NCBI GenBank assembly: GCA_016871155.1
Contig: VFZO01000001.1
Location: forward strand, 1-64,000
Length of the DNA stretch: 64,000 nt
Direction of reading: 5' to 3'
From: Acidobacteriota bacterium
GTDB taxonomy: Bacteria; Acidobacteriota; Terriglobia; Bryobacterales; Bryobacteraceae
In this document: piece by piece, positions 25,622 through 34,892 of the stretch
How positions within the stretch are numbered: position 1 is the stretch's first letter
Layout: each line of letters opens with the position of its first letter
Notes under the pieces: generated by a model
What the model was told of the DNA's origin: nothing
What the model saw: the letters and a program-made list of their open reading frames with translations, nothing else
Databases searched by the model: none
Position numbers and translations under genes: made by a program

Positions 25622-28291
25622 CTACTTCTGCGTGTGCTGCTCCCGCACCGAACGCGGGTCGTCCATCTTCGGCGACGGTTTGGGATCCAGCGGATCGCGG
25701 GCCTTGGCCGGATCGAACAGTTCGGGCCGGATGGCGCGGAGAGAAAAGGGCTGGAAGTCCGGCGTTTCGGTGAACATATCCGAAAGATCGGCGGCCGTGG
25801 CGTCATAGAGGTTCAGAGGGGGCAGCTTCAACAGCCGGAACACCGTCTTCAACAGCGCGGGGAAGCTGGCGTTGACCTTTGAAACGTAGTTCTTCTTCGC
25901 GTAGGGGCTGGCCATCAAAAAGACGGTGCGATGGGAGTCGACGTGATCGACGCCGCCCTGGGAATCATCCTCCGTGATGAACACGGCCATCTGTTTCCAC
26001 CACGGACTCTTGGATAGAAACTCCATGATGCGGCCCAGCGCGTAGTCGTTGTCGGCCATGTACGATTCGCGGAACGGATAGCCGTCCTCGGGCCGCGGCG
26101 ACGTCATATGGTCGTTGGGAAGGTGAATGTAGAGGAGGCGGGGAAAGGGTTCGTTGCCGACGATGTGGCGCTTCTCCATCTCCTGAATGAAGGCGTTGGC
26201 GCGGAACTGATCCGGGATGTTCATGTTGTATCCCGGGTAGTCGCGCGAAGTGTTCCGGAAAAGCGGATCCGGCATGGGGACGTTGGTAAGAAAGCGCGCG
26301 CCGGTGGGCTTCAGGCCGGGGCCTTCGTCGATGCCGGAGAGTTCGAATCCTTCACCGAAATTCCGGAACGGAATCCCGTGCTTATCCAGGTGATGCCACA
26401 GGGCGCCGGCCTCCAACTGCTCCTCCGGATGCACCGACGAATTGCTACCCGTGAACAATAAGCGGCCCGGCGCGGACGTTGGAAAGCGGAAGTTTTTCTG
26501 TCCGCCATAGGCGGCCATGAGCGTGGATTCGGTCCAGGCGTTCGGATAGCTGCCAACCATCCAATGGTGCCCGTCGACGCTCACCTCCGAGTCGGCGTAG
26601 AAATTATCGGAGAAGGCGAACTGCTCGGCCAGCGCGTGGTGATTGGGCGAGACGGGAACGTTCTTCATGGCGAAGCGCTGCTGCACCTCGCCGCGCGGGC
26701 TGGCTATCACTGCATACTGGCCCAGGCGGGCCAGATCCCAGGCGCCATTGACCGGCGCGTTGGAGGCGGAAACGACGTCGCCGAACACTTCGTCGAACGT
26801 GCGGTTTTCCTTGATGATGATGACGGCGTACTGAAGGGCGGCGGGCAGGGGAGCGGCCTCGCTCGCCGGGGTGAAGCCGTTCAGTTGCAGCACGCGCGCC
26901 GTGTGTCCGGCGGCGCTGGAGGGATCGGGAACCGGATAGACGGAGATGGAGCCGCGCCGCTGATCGGTGATGAAGCTTTGCTCGAACGCCTTGGTCATCG
27001 ACGCGTTGGGCCCCGTGCCGTGGCCCTTGGCGTTGGCGACATACATCGTGCCGTCTTTCACCACTACGCGCGTGGGGAACCAGCCGGCCGGCAGGTGCGC
27101 CACGGCGCGCTGCGTCTTCAGGTCGACGACGCCGATCGCATTGATGCCGGCCTCGGCGACGTAGAGCGTGTTGCCGTCCAGGGCCAGGCCGGTAGGCAGT
27201 ACGCCGCGCAGAGCTTCCAGGCCGGGAATCCGGATTGGTATCTCGCGCTCCACTTCCAGCGACCGCGCGTTGATGACGGTGATGGAATCGTTGTGCCCGT
27301 TGGCGACGAAGATGTGGGAGTCGTTGGCGATAACCGACGTAGGGCTGGAGCCGCCCTGCGAACCCTTGCCAAAGGGCAGGCCGGTGGGAATGAACTGGAC
27401 CACCTTGGCGCTCTCCGGCGCCGTCACGTCGATGACCGTGAGTGAGTTCGCCTCGCGGACGTTCGGGCTGCCGAGGCCGGGAACCTGCACCCGCTCGCCC
27501 CGGCCATTCACACGCTCCGCGCCCCGCTCGGCCTCGGCCGAAGGGAAGCCGAAAGCGGCGAACGGAAGGCCGGTCTCGCGGGCGTTTTTCGCGTCGGCGC
27601 CGGGAACGGCCTGGTACTCGAACATTCCGATGTTTGTGACGTAGACGCGCTTGCCGTCGGGCGCGAGCGCGACGGAGAAGGGCAGGCGGCCGGTGCGGAC
27701 GCTTGAGACGATGCGATGCTTCCGCGTGTCGATAACGGCCAGCCGGAAGTTGGCCTGATCGACCACATAGAGCAGATTGCGCTTGGCGTCGAAGGCGAGA
27801 TCGCCGGTGTAGGAATCCTTGAAGCCGCCGGTATTGAGATCGTAGAGCTGTTTGCGATGACCGTTGCCGGCGTCCAGCAGGCGCACGCGGCCGGAGTTGC
27901 CCTCGCTTGCGTAGACATCGTCGTTGTTCGCGAAGGCCAGGCCCATGAACACGGAGCGGAACTCGTCGTCCTCGGGCTCGTCCGCTTTTTTCCTGGTGGC
28001 CTCCAGGCGGTTCACGCGCCAGCCGTCGCTGCGTTGATCGAGCACCGTGAGCGAGAAACCCCTTGGGCCGCCGTCGGCCGAGACGATGCGCTTCCCGTTG
28101 GCGGAGACGGCGAGCCCCCACGGTCCCGGTCCGGTTTGATACTGGCGGCCGAGCGGCGCGATCAGGCGTCCGCCGGGCAGAATGGACTCGCCTCCAGGCT
28201 TCTTGGCAACGGAGCGCGTGCCGGCCGGGGGCCGGTAGTCCGCCGCGGTCAGAGCCGCAAGGCACACAAACAAAGCGAGGGCTCTGCGCAT
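25622..28291 (-). CDS. Secreted fusion: YncE-like propeller + phosphoesterase (AcpA/phospholipase C type)
   Basis: An 889-residue exported protein. Signal peptide 1-18; seven-bladed YncE/NHL-type propeller about 50-480 (repeats such as VTNIGMFEY, VANGHNDSITVINA, VAEAGINAIGVVDL); phosphoesterase domain about 500-840 starting with IIIKENRTFDEVFGDV, the metal-binding signature of the AcpA/phospholipase C family, with further ligands in LYIHLPNDHM and ITEDDSQGGVDHVDSHR. The start at 28291 is used because signal peptide and homology begin there; the longer open frame is antisense to the NIPSNAP gene. Its start codon is only 18 bases from that of the divergent NIPSNAP gene. Probably hydrolyses phosphate esters in the periplasm (family knowledge). 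Confidence 0.88.
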   Translation of the reverse strand: MRRALALFVCLAALTAADYRPPAGTRSVAKKPGGESILPGGRLIAPLGRQYQTGPGPWGLAVSANGKRIVSADGGPRGFSLTVLDQRSDGWRVNRLEATRKKADEPEDDEFRSVFMGLAFANNDDVYASEGNSGRVRLLDAGNGHRKQLYDLNTGGFKDSYTGDLAFDAKRNLLYVVDQANFRLAVIDTRKHRIVSSVRTGRLPFSVALAPDGKRVYVTNIGMFEYQAVPGADAKNARETGLPFAAFGFPSAEAERGAERVNGRGERVQVPGLGSPNVREANSLTVIDVTAPESAKVVQFIPTGLPFGKGSQGGSSPTSVIANDSHIFVANGHNDSITVINARSLEVEREIPIRIPGLEALRGVLPTGLALDGNTLYVAEAGINAIGVVDLKTQRAVAHLPAGWFPTRVVVKDGTMYVANAKGHGTGPNASMTKAFEQSFITDQRRGSISVYPVPDPSSAAGHTARVLQLNGFTPASEAAPLPAALQYAVIIIKENRTFDEVFGDVVSASNAPVNGAWDLARLGQYAVIASPRGEVQQRFAMKNVPVSPNHHALAEQFAFSDNFYADSEVSVDGHHWMVGSYPNAWTESTLMAAYGGQKNFRFPTSAPGRLLFTGSNSSVHPEEQLEAGALWHHLDKHGIPFRNFGEGFELSGIDEGPGLKPTGARFLTNVPMPDPLFRNTSRDYPGYNMNIPDQFRANAFIQEMEKRHIVGNEPFPRLLYIHLPNDHMTSPRPEDGYPFRESYMADNDYALGRIMEFLSKSPWWKQMAVFITEDDSQGGVDHVDSHRTVFLMASPYAKKNYVSKVNASFPALLKTVFRLLKLPPLNLYDATAADLSDMFTETPDFQPFSLRAIRPELFDPAKARDPLDPKPSPKMDDPRSVREQHTQK

Positions 28292-28309
28292 GACGATACT
28301 CTGTACATT

Positions 28310-29026
28310 ATGATTCGGCGCCGCGACTTTCTGGAAATGACCGGCCCGATCCCCCTTTTCCCCATGAACAATTCTTCCCGCAAAATCTATACCTTCGAAC
28401 AGTTTTTCCTGAAACACTCCACGCAAGGCGCGCGCCTGCACCAGTGGCTGGAATCGGCCTGGCTGCCGGCCTACGGCAAGCGTTCGGCGCTGATCCTGGA
28501 CGCCGTTTTCGCCGGCCACATGCCGCAGATCGCGGTGGTGGCCGAGTGGGACTCCTTGGAGCAAGCCGCGGCGCTTCGGGTTGACGCAACCGCGTTGGAG
28601 GATCACGACGAGCCGCCGTATGAGCATTTCTCCCGCTCCTTGCTGGAGGCGGCCAGCTACTCGCCGGCGCTCGATTGGGCCAGCCAGGCGCCGCGGTTCT
28701 ACGAACTGCGCGTCTATCATTCGCCCACATGGAAACAGCACAAGGCGCTGAATGAACGTTTCGCCGGGCCTGAAATTCCCATCTTTCACCGCTGCGGCAT
28801 TCATCCGGTGCTCTACACCTCGGCGCTGTACGGCGAGTGGATGCCAAACCTCATCTACTTCACGCCGTTCGATACGCTGGCGGCGCGGGAGCAGGCGTGG
28901 GCAACGTTCGCAAGCGACCCGGAGTGGATTCGCGTGCGCGCCGAATCGATCGCCGCCGATGGGCAATCGAACGCCTTCATGCAGGTGGCGATTTATAAGG
29001 CCGCCGGCTACTCGCCGTTGAAGTAG
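28310..29026 (+). CDS. NIPSNAP-family protein with TAT-like N-terminus
   Basis: A 238-residue protein of two ferredoxin-like NIPSNAP repeats: the first about 24-115 (KIYTFEQFFLKH ... AVVAEWDSLEQAA), the second about 130-235 (YELRVYHSPTWKQHKALNERF ... LIYFTPFDTLAAREQAW). The N-terminus MIRRRDFLEM resembles a twin-arginine export motif (RRxFL), common in acidobacterial members, but the hydrophobic part is short. Biochemical role unknown. The start is 18 bases from that of the divergent phosphoesterase gene, with TACTCT 7 bases upstream as a possible -10 box. An alternative start is ATG at 28364-28366. Confidence 0.8.
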   Translation: MIRRRDFLEMTGPIPLFPMNNSSRKIYTFEQFFLKHSTQGARLHQWLESAWLPAYGKRSALILDAVFAGHMPQIAVVAEWDSLEQAAALRVDATALEDHDEPPYEHFSRSLLEAASYSPALDWASQAPRFYELRVYHSPTWKQHKALNERFAGPEIPIFHRCGIHPVLYTSALYGEWMPNLIYFTPFDTLAAREQAWATFASDPEWIRVRAESIAADGQSNAFMQVAIYKAAGYSPLK

Positions 29027-29034
29027 GCGCCCCC

Positions 29035-30150
29035 GTGGATGCCCGCGCGCGAATTCGAGTGCTGCTGCCGGGGCTTGCATTTGGCGGAGGGCTGCTCGCG
29101 CGGGCCCGGGACTCCGAAGTCGTCCGGGCGCTGGATCCGATCCGCACCCGGCATCGCGTGCCCGCTCTCGGCGCGGCCCTCGTCACCGGCCGTGGCGTGA
29201 TCACGCAAGGCGTGGTTGGCGTGCGCAAGGCGGGCACAAACGTCCCGGCCACGATCGCGGACAAGGGGCACCTCGGCTCCAACACGAAGGCGATGACGGC
29301 TGTGTTGCTGGCCCGTTTGATCGAGCGGGGAAAGCTCGATTGGGAGACAACGCTTGAGAAAATATTTCCGGATCTCGCTCCGGCCTTTCCCCAGGACTTT
29401 CGGAACATCACCGTCACCCACCTTCTCTCTCATCGCGCCGGTCTGCCTGGAACCCCGGACTGGACGGACTACGAAGAAGTAATTCGAACGTTCCAGTCTC
29501 TCCCTCGGCAGCGGCTGGAACTCATGAAGAAAACGGCGGCGCGGGGCGTTGGATCTCCGCCTGGCGAGCGATATCAGTATTCGAGCGCCGGCTATATGAT
29601 CGCGGGAGCTGTCGCGGAGCGACTTACGGGCCGGGCTTGGGAGGATCTCCTGCGCGACATGGTGTTCAAGCCCCTTGGCATGAACGGCTGCGGGTTTGGC
29701 GGCACCGGCACGCTGGGAAAGATCGATCAACCGTGGCCCCACACCGTCTCCGGCGAGGCGACGCCAACAAACGGCCCGGCGGTTGACAATCCCCGCATCC
29801 TGGCGCCGGCCGGCAGCGTCCACTGCTCGCTGGGCGACTGGGCCAAGTTCATTGCGGATGCGTTGCGCGGCGAGCCCGCCTTGCTCAAGCGGGACTCCTA
29901 TCGCAGGCTTCACCTGTCGCAAGGCGACGATTGCGCGCTGGGCTGGTTCGTGGTCTCGGGCGAAGCGTGGGCCGATGGCATCGCTCTGCAGCACTATGGA
30001 ACGAACAGGAAGAATTTCGCGCTCGTACGAATGGCGCCCCGGCGTGGTTTTGCCGTGCTCGCGGTTACGAATCGAGGGGGCGATGAGGCGAAGAGCGCCC
30101 TCGACGACGCGTCCGCGGCCCTGGTCCAGCTATATGACTCCAGGCGTTGA
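29035..30150 (+). CDS. Serine hydrolase, class C beta-lactamase/esterase family
   Basis: A 371-residue penicillin-binding-fold hydrolase (beta-lactamase family, PF00144 type). The nucleophile motif SxxK is SNTK near residue 82, the second-motif tyrosine is in YSSAGYM near 182, and the third motif region is HYGTNRK near 322 (HxG). Such enzymes act as esterases or D-amino-peptidases more often than as true lactamases. The GTG start at 29035, 8 bases after the NIPSNAP stop, opens a weak hydrophobic N-terminus (LLPGLAFGGGLLA) that may be a signal peptide; ATG at 29039 is out of frame. Likely co-transcribed with the NIPSNAP gene. Confidence 0.85.
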   Translation: MDARARIRVLLPGLAFGGGLLARARDSEVVRALDPIRTRHRVPALGAALVTGRGVITQGVVGVRKAGTNVPATIADKGHLGSNTKAMTAVLLARLIERGKLDWETTLEKIFPDLAPAFPQDFRNITVTHLLSHRAGLPGTPDWTDYEEVIRTFQSLPRQRLELMKKTAARGVGSPPGERYQYSSAGYMIAGAVAERLTGRAWEDLLRDMVFKPLGMNGCGFGGTGTLGKIDQPWPHTVSGEATPTNGPAVDNPRILAPAGSVHCSLGDWAKFIADALRGEPALLKRDSYRRLHLSQGDDCALGWFVVSGEAWADGIALQHYGTNRKNFALVRMAPRRGFAVLAVTNRGGDEAKSALDDASAALVQLYDSRR

Positions 30151-30167
30151 CGGGGCGGGAACGCCGT

Positions 30168-31409
30168 CTACCGCTTCGGCCAAACTACGCCCTGATCCTT
30201 CTTTGTGACCGGCGCCAGCCCCTTGTACGTGAACTTCTGCACGCGCTGGCCTCGATACGTTTCCGTGGTGTAGATGTTCCCCTTCGAATCCGTCGCGATG
30301 CTATGAACGGCGTAAAACTGGCCCGGCTGCCGTCCGCCGTCGCCGAACGTTGTCAACACTTCAAGCGTGTCGCGCAGGAGAATATGCACCTTCATGTTCG
30401 AACCATCGCAAACATAGAGATACTTCTCGCCCGGGTCTTTCGAGATCGCAATGTCGAAGGCCGCGCCGTCGCCGAACGTCTCCTTCGCCACCCAGCCTTC
30501 CTTCAAGTAAGTACCGTCGGTCTTAAAGGCCTGAATCCGGTTGTTGGTGCGGTCGCAAACATAAACGATCCGGTCCTTCGATAAAGCGATGCCATGCACG
30601 GGCGTGCGGAACTGTTTCGGTGCGGGGTTGGCCGGATCGTAGGGGCCGAGATCGGTATCGTCGGGCTTGTTGCCGTAGGCGCCCCAGTGGCGTTTGTACT
30701 TCAGTGTGTCGGCGTCGAAGACGATGACACGCCGGTTGCCGTATCCGTCGGCGACATAGAGTTCGTTCGTCACCGGATCGACCAGCGATTTCGCGGGCAG
30801 CCGCAGGTTATCGAGATCGTTGCTTCCCTTGCTCATGAACGGCTTGCCGAGCTGCGCCAGGAATTTGCCTGATTGCGTGAACTTCAACAGAAAGCTATCG
30901 TGCACGGCACCCGCCGCCGCCATCTTCGATTCGTCATGGGCCAGCGCCGCTCCCGCGCCCGCCGCGCGGCCGTTGCCGCCGATCCAAATGTTGCCTTTGT
31001 GGTCGATGTCTACGCCATGATTCGATGTCGGCCAGCTAAAGCCCTCTCCCTTGCCGCCCCAGCTCTGAATCAGATCGCCCGCGGCGTTGAACGCCAACAC
31101 GGGCGGCGCGGCCGCGCAGCACTCCGACGCTTTCGGCGTATGCGTCGCATACTGCTCTTTGACCTCAAGCGAGCCCTGCCGGTGCACGATCCAGACGTTG
31201 TCCTTCGCGTCGATCCCCAGTCCGATCGCCGCGCCGATCACCCAATGGTTCGGCAGCGGCTTGGGCCACATCGGATCGACCTCAAAGCGGGGCGCCATGG
31301 GGCCGGCCGCTTCGACGGAGGCTTGCCGGTCCAGCAGGTACGCGCCAACGCCAACGGCGGCGAGGACTGCAAGGAAGGAGCCGGCTTTGCAATAGGTACA
31401 GTTAAGCAT
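30168..31409 (-). CDS. Secreted NHL-repeat beta-propeller protein
   Basis: A 413-residue propeller. The ATG at 31409 begins an N-terminal membrane anchor (GSFLAVLAAVGVGAYLL), with CTYC just before it; the longer open frame is not protein-like. NHL-type repeats are visible: LGIDAKDNVWIVHR, GVDIDHKGNIWIGGNG, ELYVADGYGNRRVIVFD, VYVCDRTNNRIQAF and IATDSKGNIYTTETYRGQRVQKF. A Cys pair (SECCAAAPP) is in the first blade. No catalytic site evident; such propellers may be peptidyl-amidoglycolate-lyase-like or ligand-binding. The stop lies 17 bases from the convergent serine hydrolase gene. Confidence 0.8.
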   Translation of the reverse strand: MLNCTYCKAGSFLAVLAAVGVGAYLLDRQASVEAAGPMAPRFEVDPMWPKPLPNHWVIGAAIGLGIDAKDNVWIVHRQGSLEVKEQYATHTPKASECCAAAPPVLAFNAAGDLIQSWGGKGEGFSWPTSNHGVDIDHKGNIWIGGNGRAAGAGAALAHDESKMAAAGAVHDSFLLKFTQSGKFLAQLGKPFMSKGSNDLDNLRLPAKSLVDPVTNELYVADGYGNRRVIVFDADTLKYKRHWGAYGNKPDDTDLGPYDPANPAPKQFRTPVHGIALSKDRIVYVCDRTNNRIQAFKTDGTYLKEGWVAKETFGDGAAFDIAISKDPGEKYLYVCDGSNMKVHILLRDTLEVLTTFGDGGRQPGQFYAVHSIATDSKGNIYTTETYRGQRVQKFTYKGLAPVTKKDQGVVWPKR

Positions 31410-31463
31410 GTGTTTTCTCTTTGAACAGGTGTTCGCTATCATACACGATTCGGCCCACTCTCT

Positions 31464-32663
31464 ATGCTCTGGCGTTTGCTGTTGATCTCCCAGGTTGCGC
31501 TGGCGCACGACGCGCCCGCCGATGTCACCGTGCACCTGCAAATGCGCGGGGCGGACGTGTTGGTGCGCATCCCGCTCGCCGCCGTGCGCGATGTGGAGTT
31601 TCCACAGACGGCCGGCGGTTACCTGGACACGGTGAAGGTCGAGCCAAAGCTTCCCGCGCTAGCCAAGCTCTGGGCCGCCGAGAAGGTCGCAATGCCGGGC
31701 GTTGGCCCGCCCCGAGTGGAGGCGGTGAACCTGGCGATCGAAGCGGACCGGTCATTCGCGAGTTTCGAGGAGGCCCTGCGCCACGTGCGCGCTCCGCTGC
31801 CGGCCAGCGGCGAGAACGTCTTCTGGAAGCAGGCGTGGTTCGATATCCACCTGGTGTTTCCGGCGGCGGGCGAATCTATTCATCCGAATTTCGTGGACTT
31901 AGGCGAGAAGGTCACCACGGTTCTGCACACGCCGGCGCGCACGTTTTTGCTGGAAGGCGATCCCGGCGTAGTGGACCTGAATCCGTCCTGGTGGCGGGCG
32001 GCGGCGCGTTTCGCAGCGATGGGCTTCGAACACATCCTCTCCGGCGCCGACCACCTGCTGTTTCTGCTTTGCCTCGTGATCGCGAACCGGAGATTGCGGG
32101 ATCTGGTCTGGATCGTCAGCGCTTTTACGCTCGCGCATTCCATCACGTTGCTGGCGTCCGCGCTCGGGTGGACACCGGCGGGGTTGTGGTTCCCGCCGCT
32201 GGTGGAACTGGCGATCGCCGTCTCGATCGTCTACATGGCTGCGGCCAACGTTCTGGACGCCGCGCCGCACGGGGCCGGGCTTGCGTTCGGTTTCGGGCTG
32301 GTCCACGGGTTCGGATTCTCCTTCGCGCTGCGGGAGTCCCTGCAATTCGCCGGCGATCATCTCCCGGCCGCGCTGCTGGCGTTCAACATCGGTGTCGAAC
32401 TGGGCCAACTCGCCGCGCTGGGGATCGCAGTGCCTCTGTTGCGATGGGCGTGCCGGGCGTTCGACGCGCGCCTGCTGGCCGTCGTTCTATCGGCATTCGT
32501 TGCGCACACCGGTTGGCACTGGACCTTGGAGCGATGGGACACGTTCCGGAAGTTCCAAGTCACGATGGACGCGGCCACCGCTGCGCTGCTACTCAAGTGG
32601 GCGGTTGCCGGGATGGCCGCCTGGGGCCTGTTGTGGCTGGCCCGGCGGCGCATGGCAAAATAA
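31464..32663 (+). CDS. HupE/UreJ-family membrane protein
   Basis: A 399-residue protein: signal peptide 1-14 (ending ALAHD), a periplasmic beta-rich domain about 15-170, then six membrane helices with the HupE/UreJ_2 signatures FEHILSGADHLLFLLCL (about 190), TLAHSITL (about 220) and GLVHGFGFSFAL (about 275). The conserved His/Asp residues suggest transition-metal (nickel or cobalt) transport, as proposed for the family. No hydrogenase or urease genes are nearby. The divergent NHL gene starts 54 bases away. The PaiB-like gene follows by 6 bases, so the two are probably co-transcribed. Confidence 0.85.
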   Translation: MLWRLLLISQVALAHDAPADVTVHLQMRGADVLVRIPLAAVRDVEFPQTAGGYLDTVKVEPKLPALAKLWAAEKVAMPGVGPPRVEAVNLAIEADRSFASFEEALRHVRAPLPASGENVFWKQAWFDIHLVFPAAGESIHPNFVDLGEKVTTVLHTPARTFLLEGDPGVVDLNPSWWRAAARFAAMGFEHILSGADHLLFLLCLVIANRRLRDLVWIVSAFTLAHSITLLASALGWTPAGLWFPPLVELAIAVSIVYMAAANVLDAAPHGAGLAFGFGLVHGFGFSFALRESLQFAGDHLPAALLAFNIGVELGQLAALGIAVPLLRWACRAFDARLLAVVLSAFVAHTGWHWTLERWDTFRKFQVTMDAATAALLLKWAVAGMAAWGLLWLARRRMAK

Positions 32664-32669
32664 TCGGAC

Positions 32670-33236
32670 ATGTACACGCCGTCGCACTTTCGCGAAGAGC
32701 GGCCCGATGTCCTGGAGGCGTTCATTCGCGCGCATCCGCTGGCGGCGCTGGTGCTGCCGGGGCCGGACGGCCTGGAAGCCACGCACGTGCCGCTGCTGCT
32801 GGAGGATGGCGTTCTGCGCGGCCACGTAGCGCGGGCGAATCCAATCTGGCGCTCCGCCGGGGCCGAGGCGCTGGCGATTTTTCATGGTGCCCAAATCTAC
32901 GTTTCTCCGGCGTGGTACCCGTCGAAGGCTGCCGACCCGCGCGTGGTCCCCACGTGGAACTACATCGCCGTTCATGCGTACGGACCCCTGCGCGTGGTGG
33001 AAAATCGCGACGCGCTGCTGGGGATTGTTACAAGGATGACCGAGACTTTCGAAGCCCCGCGCTCCGAGCCGTGGCGCGTCTCCGACGCGCCCGCAAGCTA
33101 CATCGACGGTCTGTTGAACGCGATTGCCGGCATCGAGATCCCCATCTCCCGCCTGGAAGGCAAATGGAAAGCCAGCCAAAACCGGACGGAGGAGGACCGG
33201 GAGGCGGTTCTGAGGCGCTGGAACATCTCCCCCTAG
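32670..33236 (+). CDS. PaiB-family FMN-binding protein
   Basis: A 188-residue split-barrel flavin-binding protein of the PaiB (FMN-binding negative transcriptional regulator) family: [19 protein letters not shown] at the start, [12 protein letters not shown] near 52-63, [16 protein letters not shown] near 72-88 and [13 protein letters not shown] near 94-106. In Bacillus PaiB represses sporulation and protease genes; elsewhere the role is mostly unknown. It follows the HupE-like gene by 6 bases. Its stop codon shares the palindrome CTAG with the stop of the convergent DUF1080 gene. Confidence 0.9.
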   Translation: MYTPSHFREERPDVLEAFIRAHPLAALVLPGPDGLEATHVPLLLEDGVLRGHVARANPIWRSAGAEALAIFHGAQIYVSPAWYPSKAADPRVVPTWNYIAVHAYGPLRVVENRDALLGIVTRMTETFEAPRSEPWRVSDAPASYIDGLLNAIAGIEIPISRLEGKWKASQNRTEEDREAVLRRWNISP

Positions 33237-33856
33237 GGGAGTTCTTTGATTCGCAAGTTCCGAAACTCGGCGTAGGCTTGGTGGCCGAGCAGCGCGATAT
33301 GACCGGCTTTCCTGGCCAGGCCTGGATGCTTCTTCAGAACGGCGGGCTCGCGCACCTGATCGAGATCCGCGTCGAGGATCACGACGCCATTCAACGTAAT
33401 GGTCACGCGCCGCCCGTCGGCGCGGATCTCCTGCTCATTCCATTCGCCCGGCTGCTTTAGAAATCCGGACCTGGGCGGCCAAACGTCGTAAATCGCGCCG
33501 TGATACTGCTCCGGCCTCAGCTTCATGGTCTTGTACTTCGGGCCGCTCTGGTCCAGAATCTGGATCTCCATCCCCAGCGTGGACGTATGCCCGTCGCGCG
33601 GCGCGCGAATGCCGATGCCGTTGTTGGAATCGGCTTCCAACTTGAACTCAAACCGAAACGCGAAGTTGGCGTATTCCTTTTCCGTCATCAGCTTCTGTCC
33701 GCCGTCCAAAGGACAGACGATCGAGCCGTCCTTCACCAGAAAGCCCGGACCCTGCTTGTTGACGATGAACCAGCCGTCCAGCGATTTGCCGTCGAACACT
33801 GGGCGGAACCCGTCTTCGGCCAGCAGCGGCATCGCGGCCAGCAGCAGCAGCCTCAT
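33233..33856 (-). CDS. Secreted DUF1080 (3-keto-disaccharide hydrolase-like) protein
   Basis: A 207-residue exported protein with a short signal peptide (1-13) and the concanavalin-like DUF1080 fold: [15 protein letters not shown] at the start, [20 protein letters not shown] near 68-85, GMEIQILD near 95, and [22 protein letters not shown] at the end. Members are 3-keto-glycoside hydrolases or carbohydrate-binding proteins and often accompany oxidoreductases acting on sugars. Its ATG overlaps the stop of the aldo/keto reductase gene (ATGA), so the two are translationally coupled. Sugar processing is a reasonable inference. Confidence 0.88.
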   Translation of the reverse strand: MRLLLLAAMPLLAEDGFRPVFDGKSLDGWFIVNKQGPGFLVKDGSIVCPLDGGQKLMTEKEYANFAFRFEFKLEADSNNGIGIRAPRDGHTSTLGMEIQILDQSGPKYKTMKLRPEQYHGAIYDVWPPRSGFLKQPGEWNEQEIRADGRRVTITLNGVVILDADLDQVREPAVLKKHPGLARKAGHIALLGHQAYAEFRNLRIKELP

Positions 33857-34866
33857 AGATCGAAGCCGTGCTGTTTACGGTGGTGGGGACCGTCGTAGTT
33901 CTTGGCCGACTTGAACAACTCATGGCGTCCATCGCTCGCCTCGCTCCGGACTTTCGAAAGCAGCGTCTCTTTCTCAGCGGCGGTCATCGGTTTGAAGGAG
34001 CGCGCCAGCGCGATGTCCTCCTTCAACTGCGCCATCGTCGTGATTCCCATCACCTGCGAAGCGATCGGAAGGCTTAGGCAGTATCGATAGCAGTCCGTGG
34101 CCGAAAGACCGAACTTTTCGATCAACCGTCCCTGCGGATGTCCGCCGGCCAGTCCCTTCATGCCGATCACGCCCACACTTTTGCGCAGGCAAACGGGCAC
34201 GACTTCCTGCTGAAAACTGCGGTAGTAGCGATCCAGAACGTTGATGGGCATCTGCGCGGAATCCCAGTCGTGCGGTTTGCCCAACATCTTCAAGTGAATC
34301 CGGGGATCTTTGTGTCCGGTGAAGCCAATGAAACGGACCTTGCCCGCCTTCCTGGCCTCCAAAGCCGCCTTCAAGCCGCCCTTTTCGAAGACCCAGTCCG
34401 GGTCGTTGTCGTAGACCATTTCGTGGAACTGCCATAGGTCGAGATAGTCCGTCTGCATGCGGCGCAGCGAATCGTCGAGGTTCTTCATCGACCCGGCGTA
34501 GTCGCGCTCGCAATTCTTGGTCATCAAGAAGACCTTCTTACGCCGTCCATCCGATTTCAGAGCCTCGCCCATCACTTCTTCGGAGTGCCCGTCGTGATAG
34601 TCCCAGGCGTTGTCGAAAAAGGTCAACCCCTCGTCGATGGCCGCGTGCATGATGCGGATCGCCTCGTTGTTGTCCTTCACCGCGCCGATGTGCCAGCCGC
34701 CCAGGCAGGCGATGGATACGCGCTGGCCCGTGCGGCCCAGAACGCGTGTGGGCAGCCCGGTCGCCGATGCGGAAGAGGTTTGCGCCAGGACTTCGTCGGC
34801 TAACGCCGCGGCCGATAGGGCGGCGCCCGTGAGGACGCCACGGCGGGAAACGTTCGGTTCAGACAT
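33853..34866 (-). CDS. TAT-exported aldo/keto reductase
   Basis: A 337-residue oxidoreductase. The start at 34866 opens a twin-arginine signal ([16 protein letters not shown]), after which the aldo/keto reductase barrel runs from about 35 to 290: [36 protein letters not shown] (catalytic Asp/Tyr region), VFLMTKNCE (Lys) and DLWQFHEM (His). It would reduce or oxidise carbonyl compounds with NADP(H); periplasmic export is unusual for the family and raises the question of how cofactor is supplied (possibly folded and loaded before TAT export). It is the upstream partner of the coupled DUF1080 gene. Confidence 0.87.
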   Translation of the reverse strand: MSEPNVSRRGVLTGAALSAAALADEVLAQTSSASATGLPTRVLGRTGQRVSIACLGGWHIGAVKDNNEAIRIMHAAIDEGLTFFDNAWDYHDGHSEEVMGEALKSDGRRKKVFLMTKNCERDYAGSMKNLDDSLRRMQTDYLDLWQFHEMVYDNDPDWVFEKGGLKAALEARKAGKVRFIGFTGHKDPRIHLKMLGKPHDWDSAQMPINVLDRYYRSFQQEVVPVCLRKSVGVIGMKGLAGGHPQGRLIEKFGLSATDCYRYCLSLPIASQVMGITTMAQLKEDIALARSFKPMTAAEKETLLSKVRSEASDGRHELFKSAKNYDGPHHRKQHGFDL

Positions 34867-34892
34867 ACCGAACGTTATATCCGATTCCAGCG

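Noticed and set aside
31423-31434. GAAC-N4-GTTC palindrome upstream of the HupE-like gene, resembling a Gram-positive LexA box
   Set aside because: An 8-base match with a fixed spacer is expected about once per 64 kb by chance, and neither neighbouring gene has a DNA-repair role.
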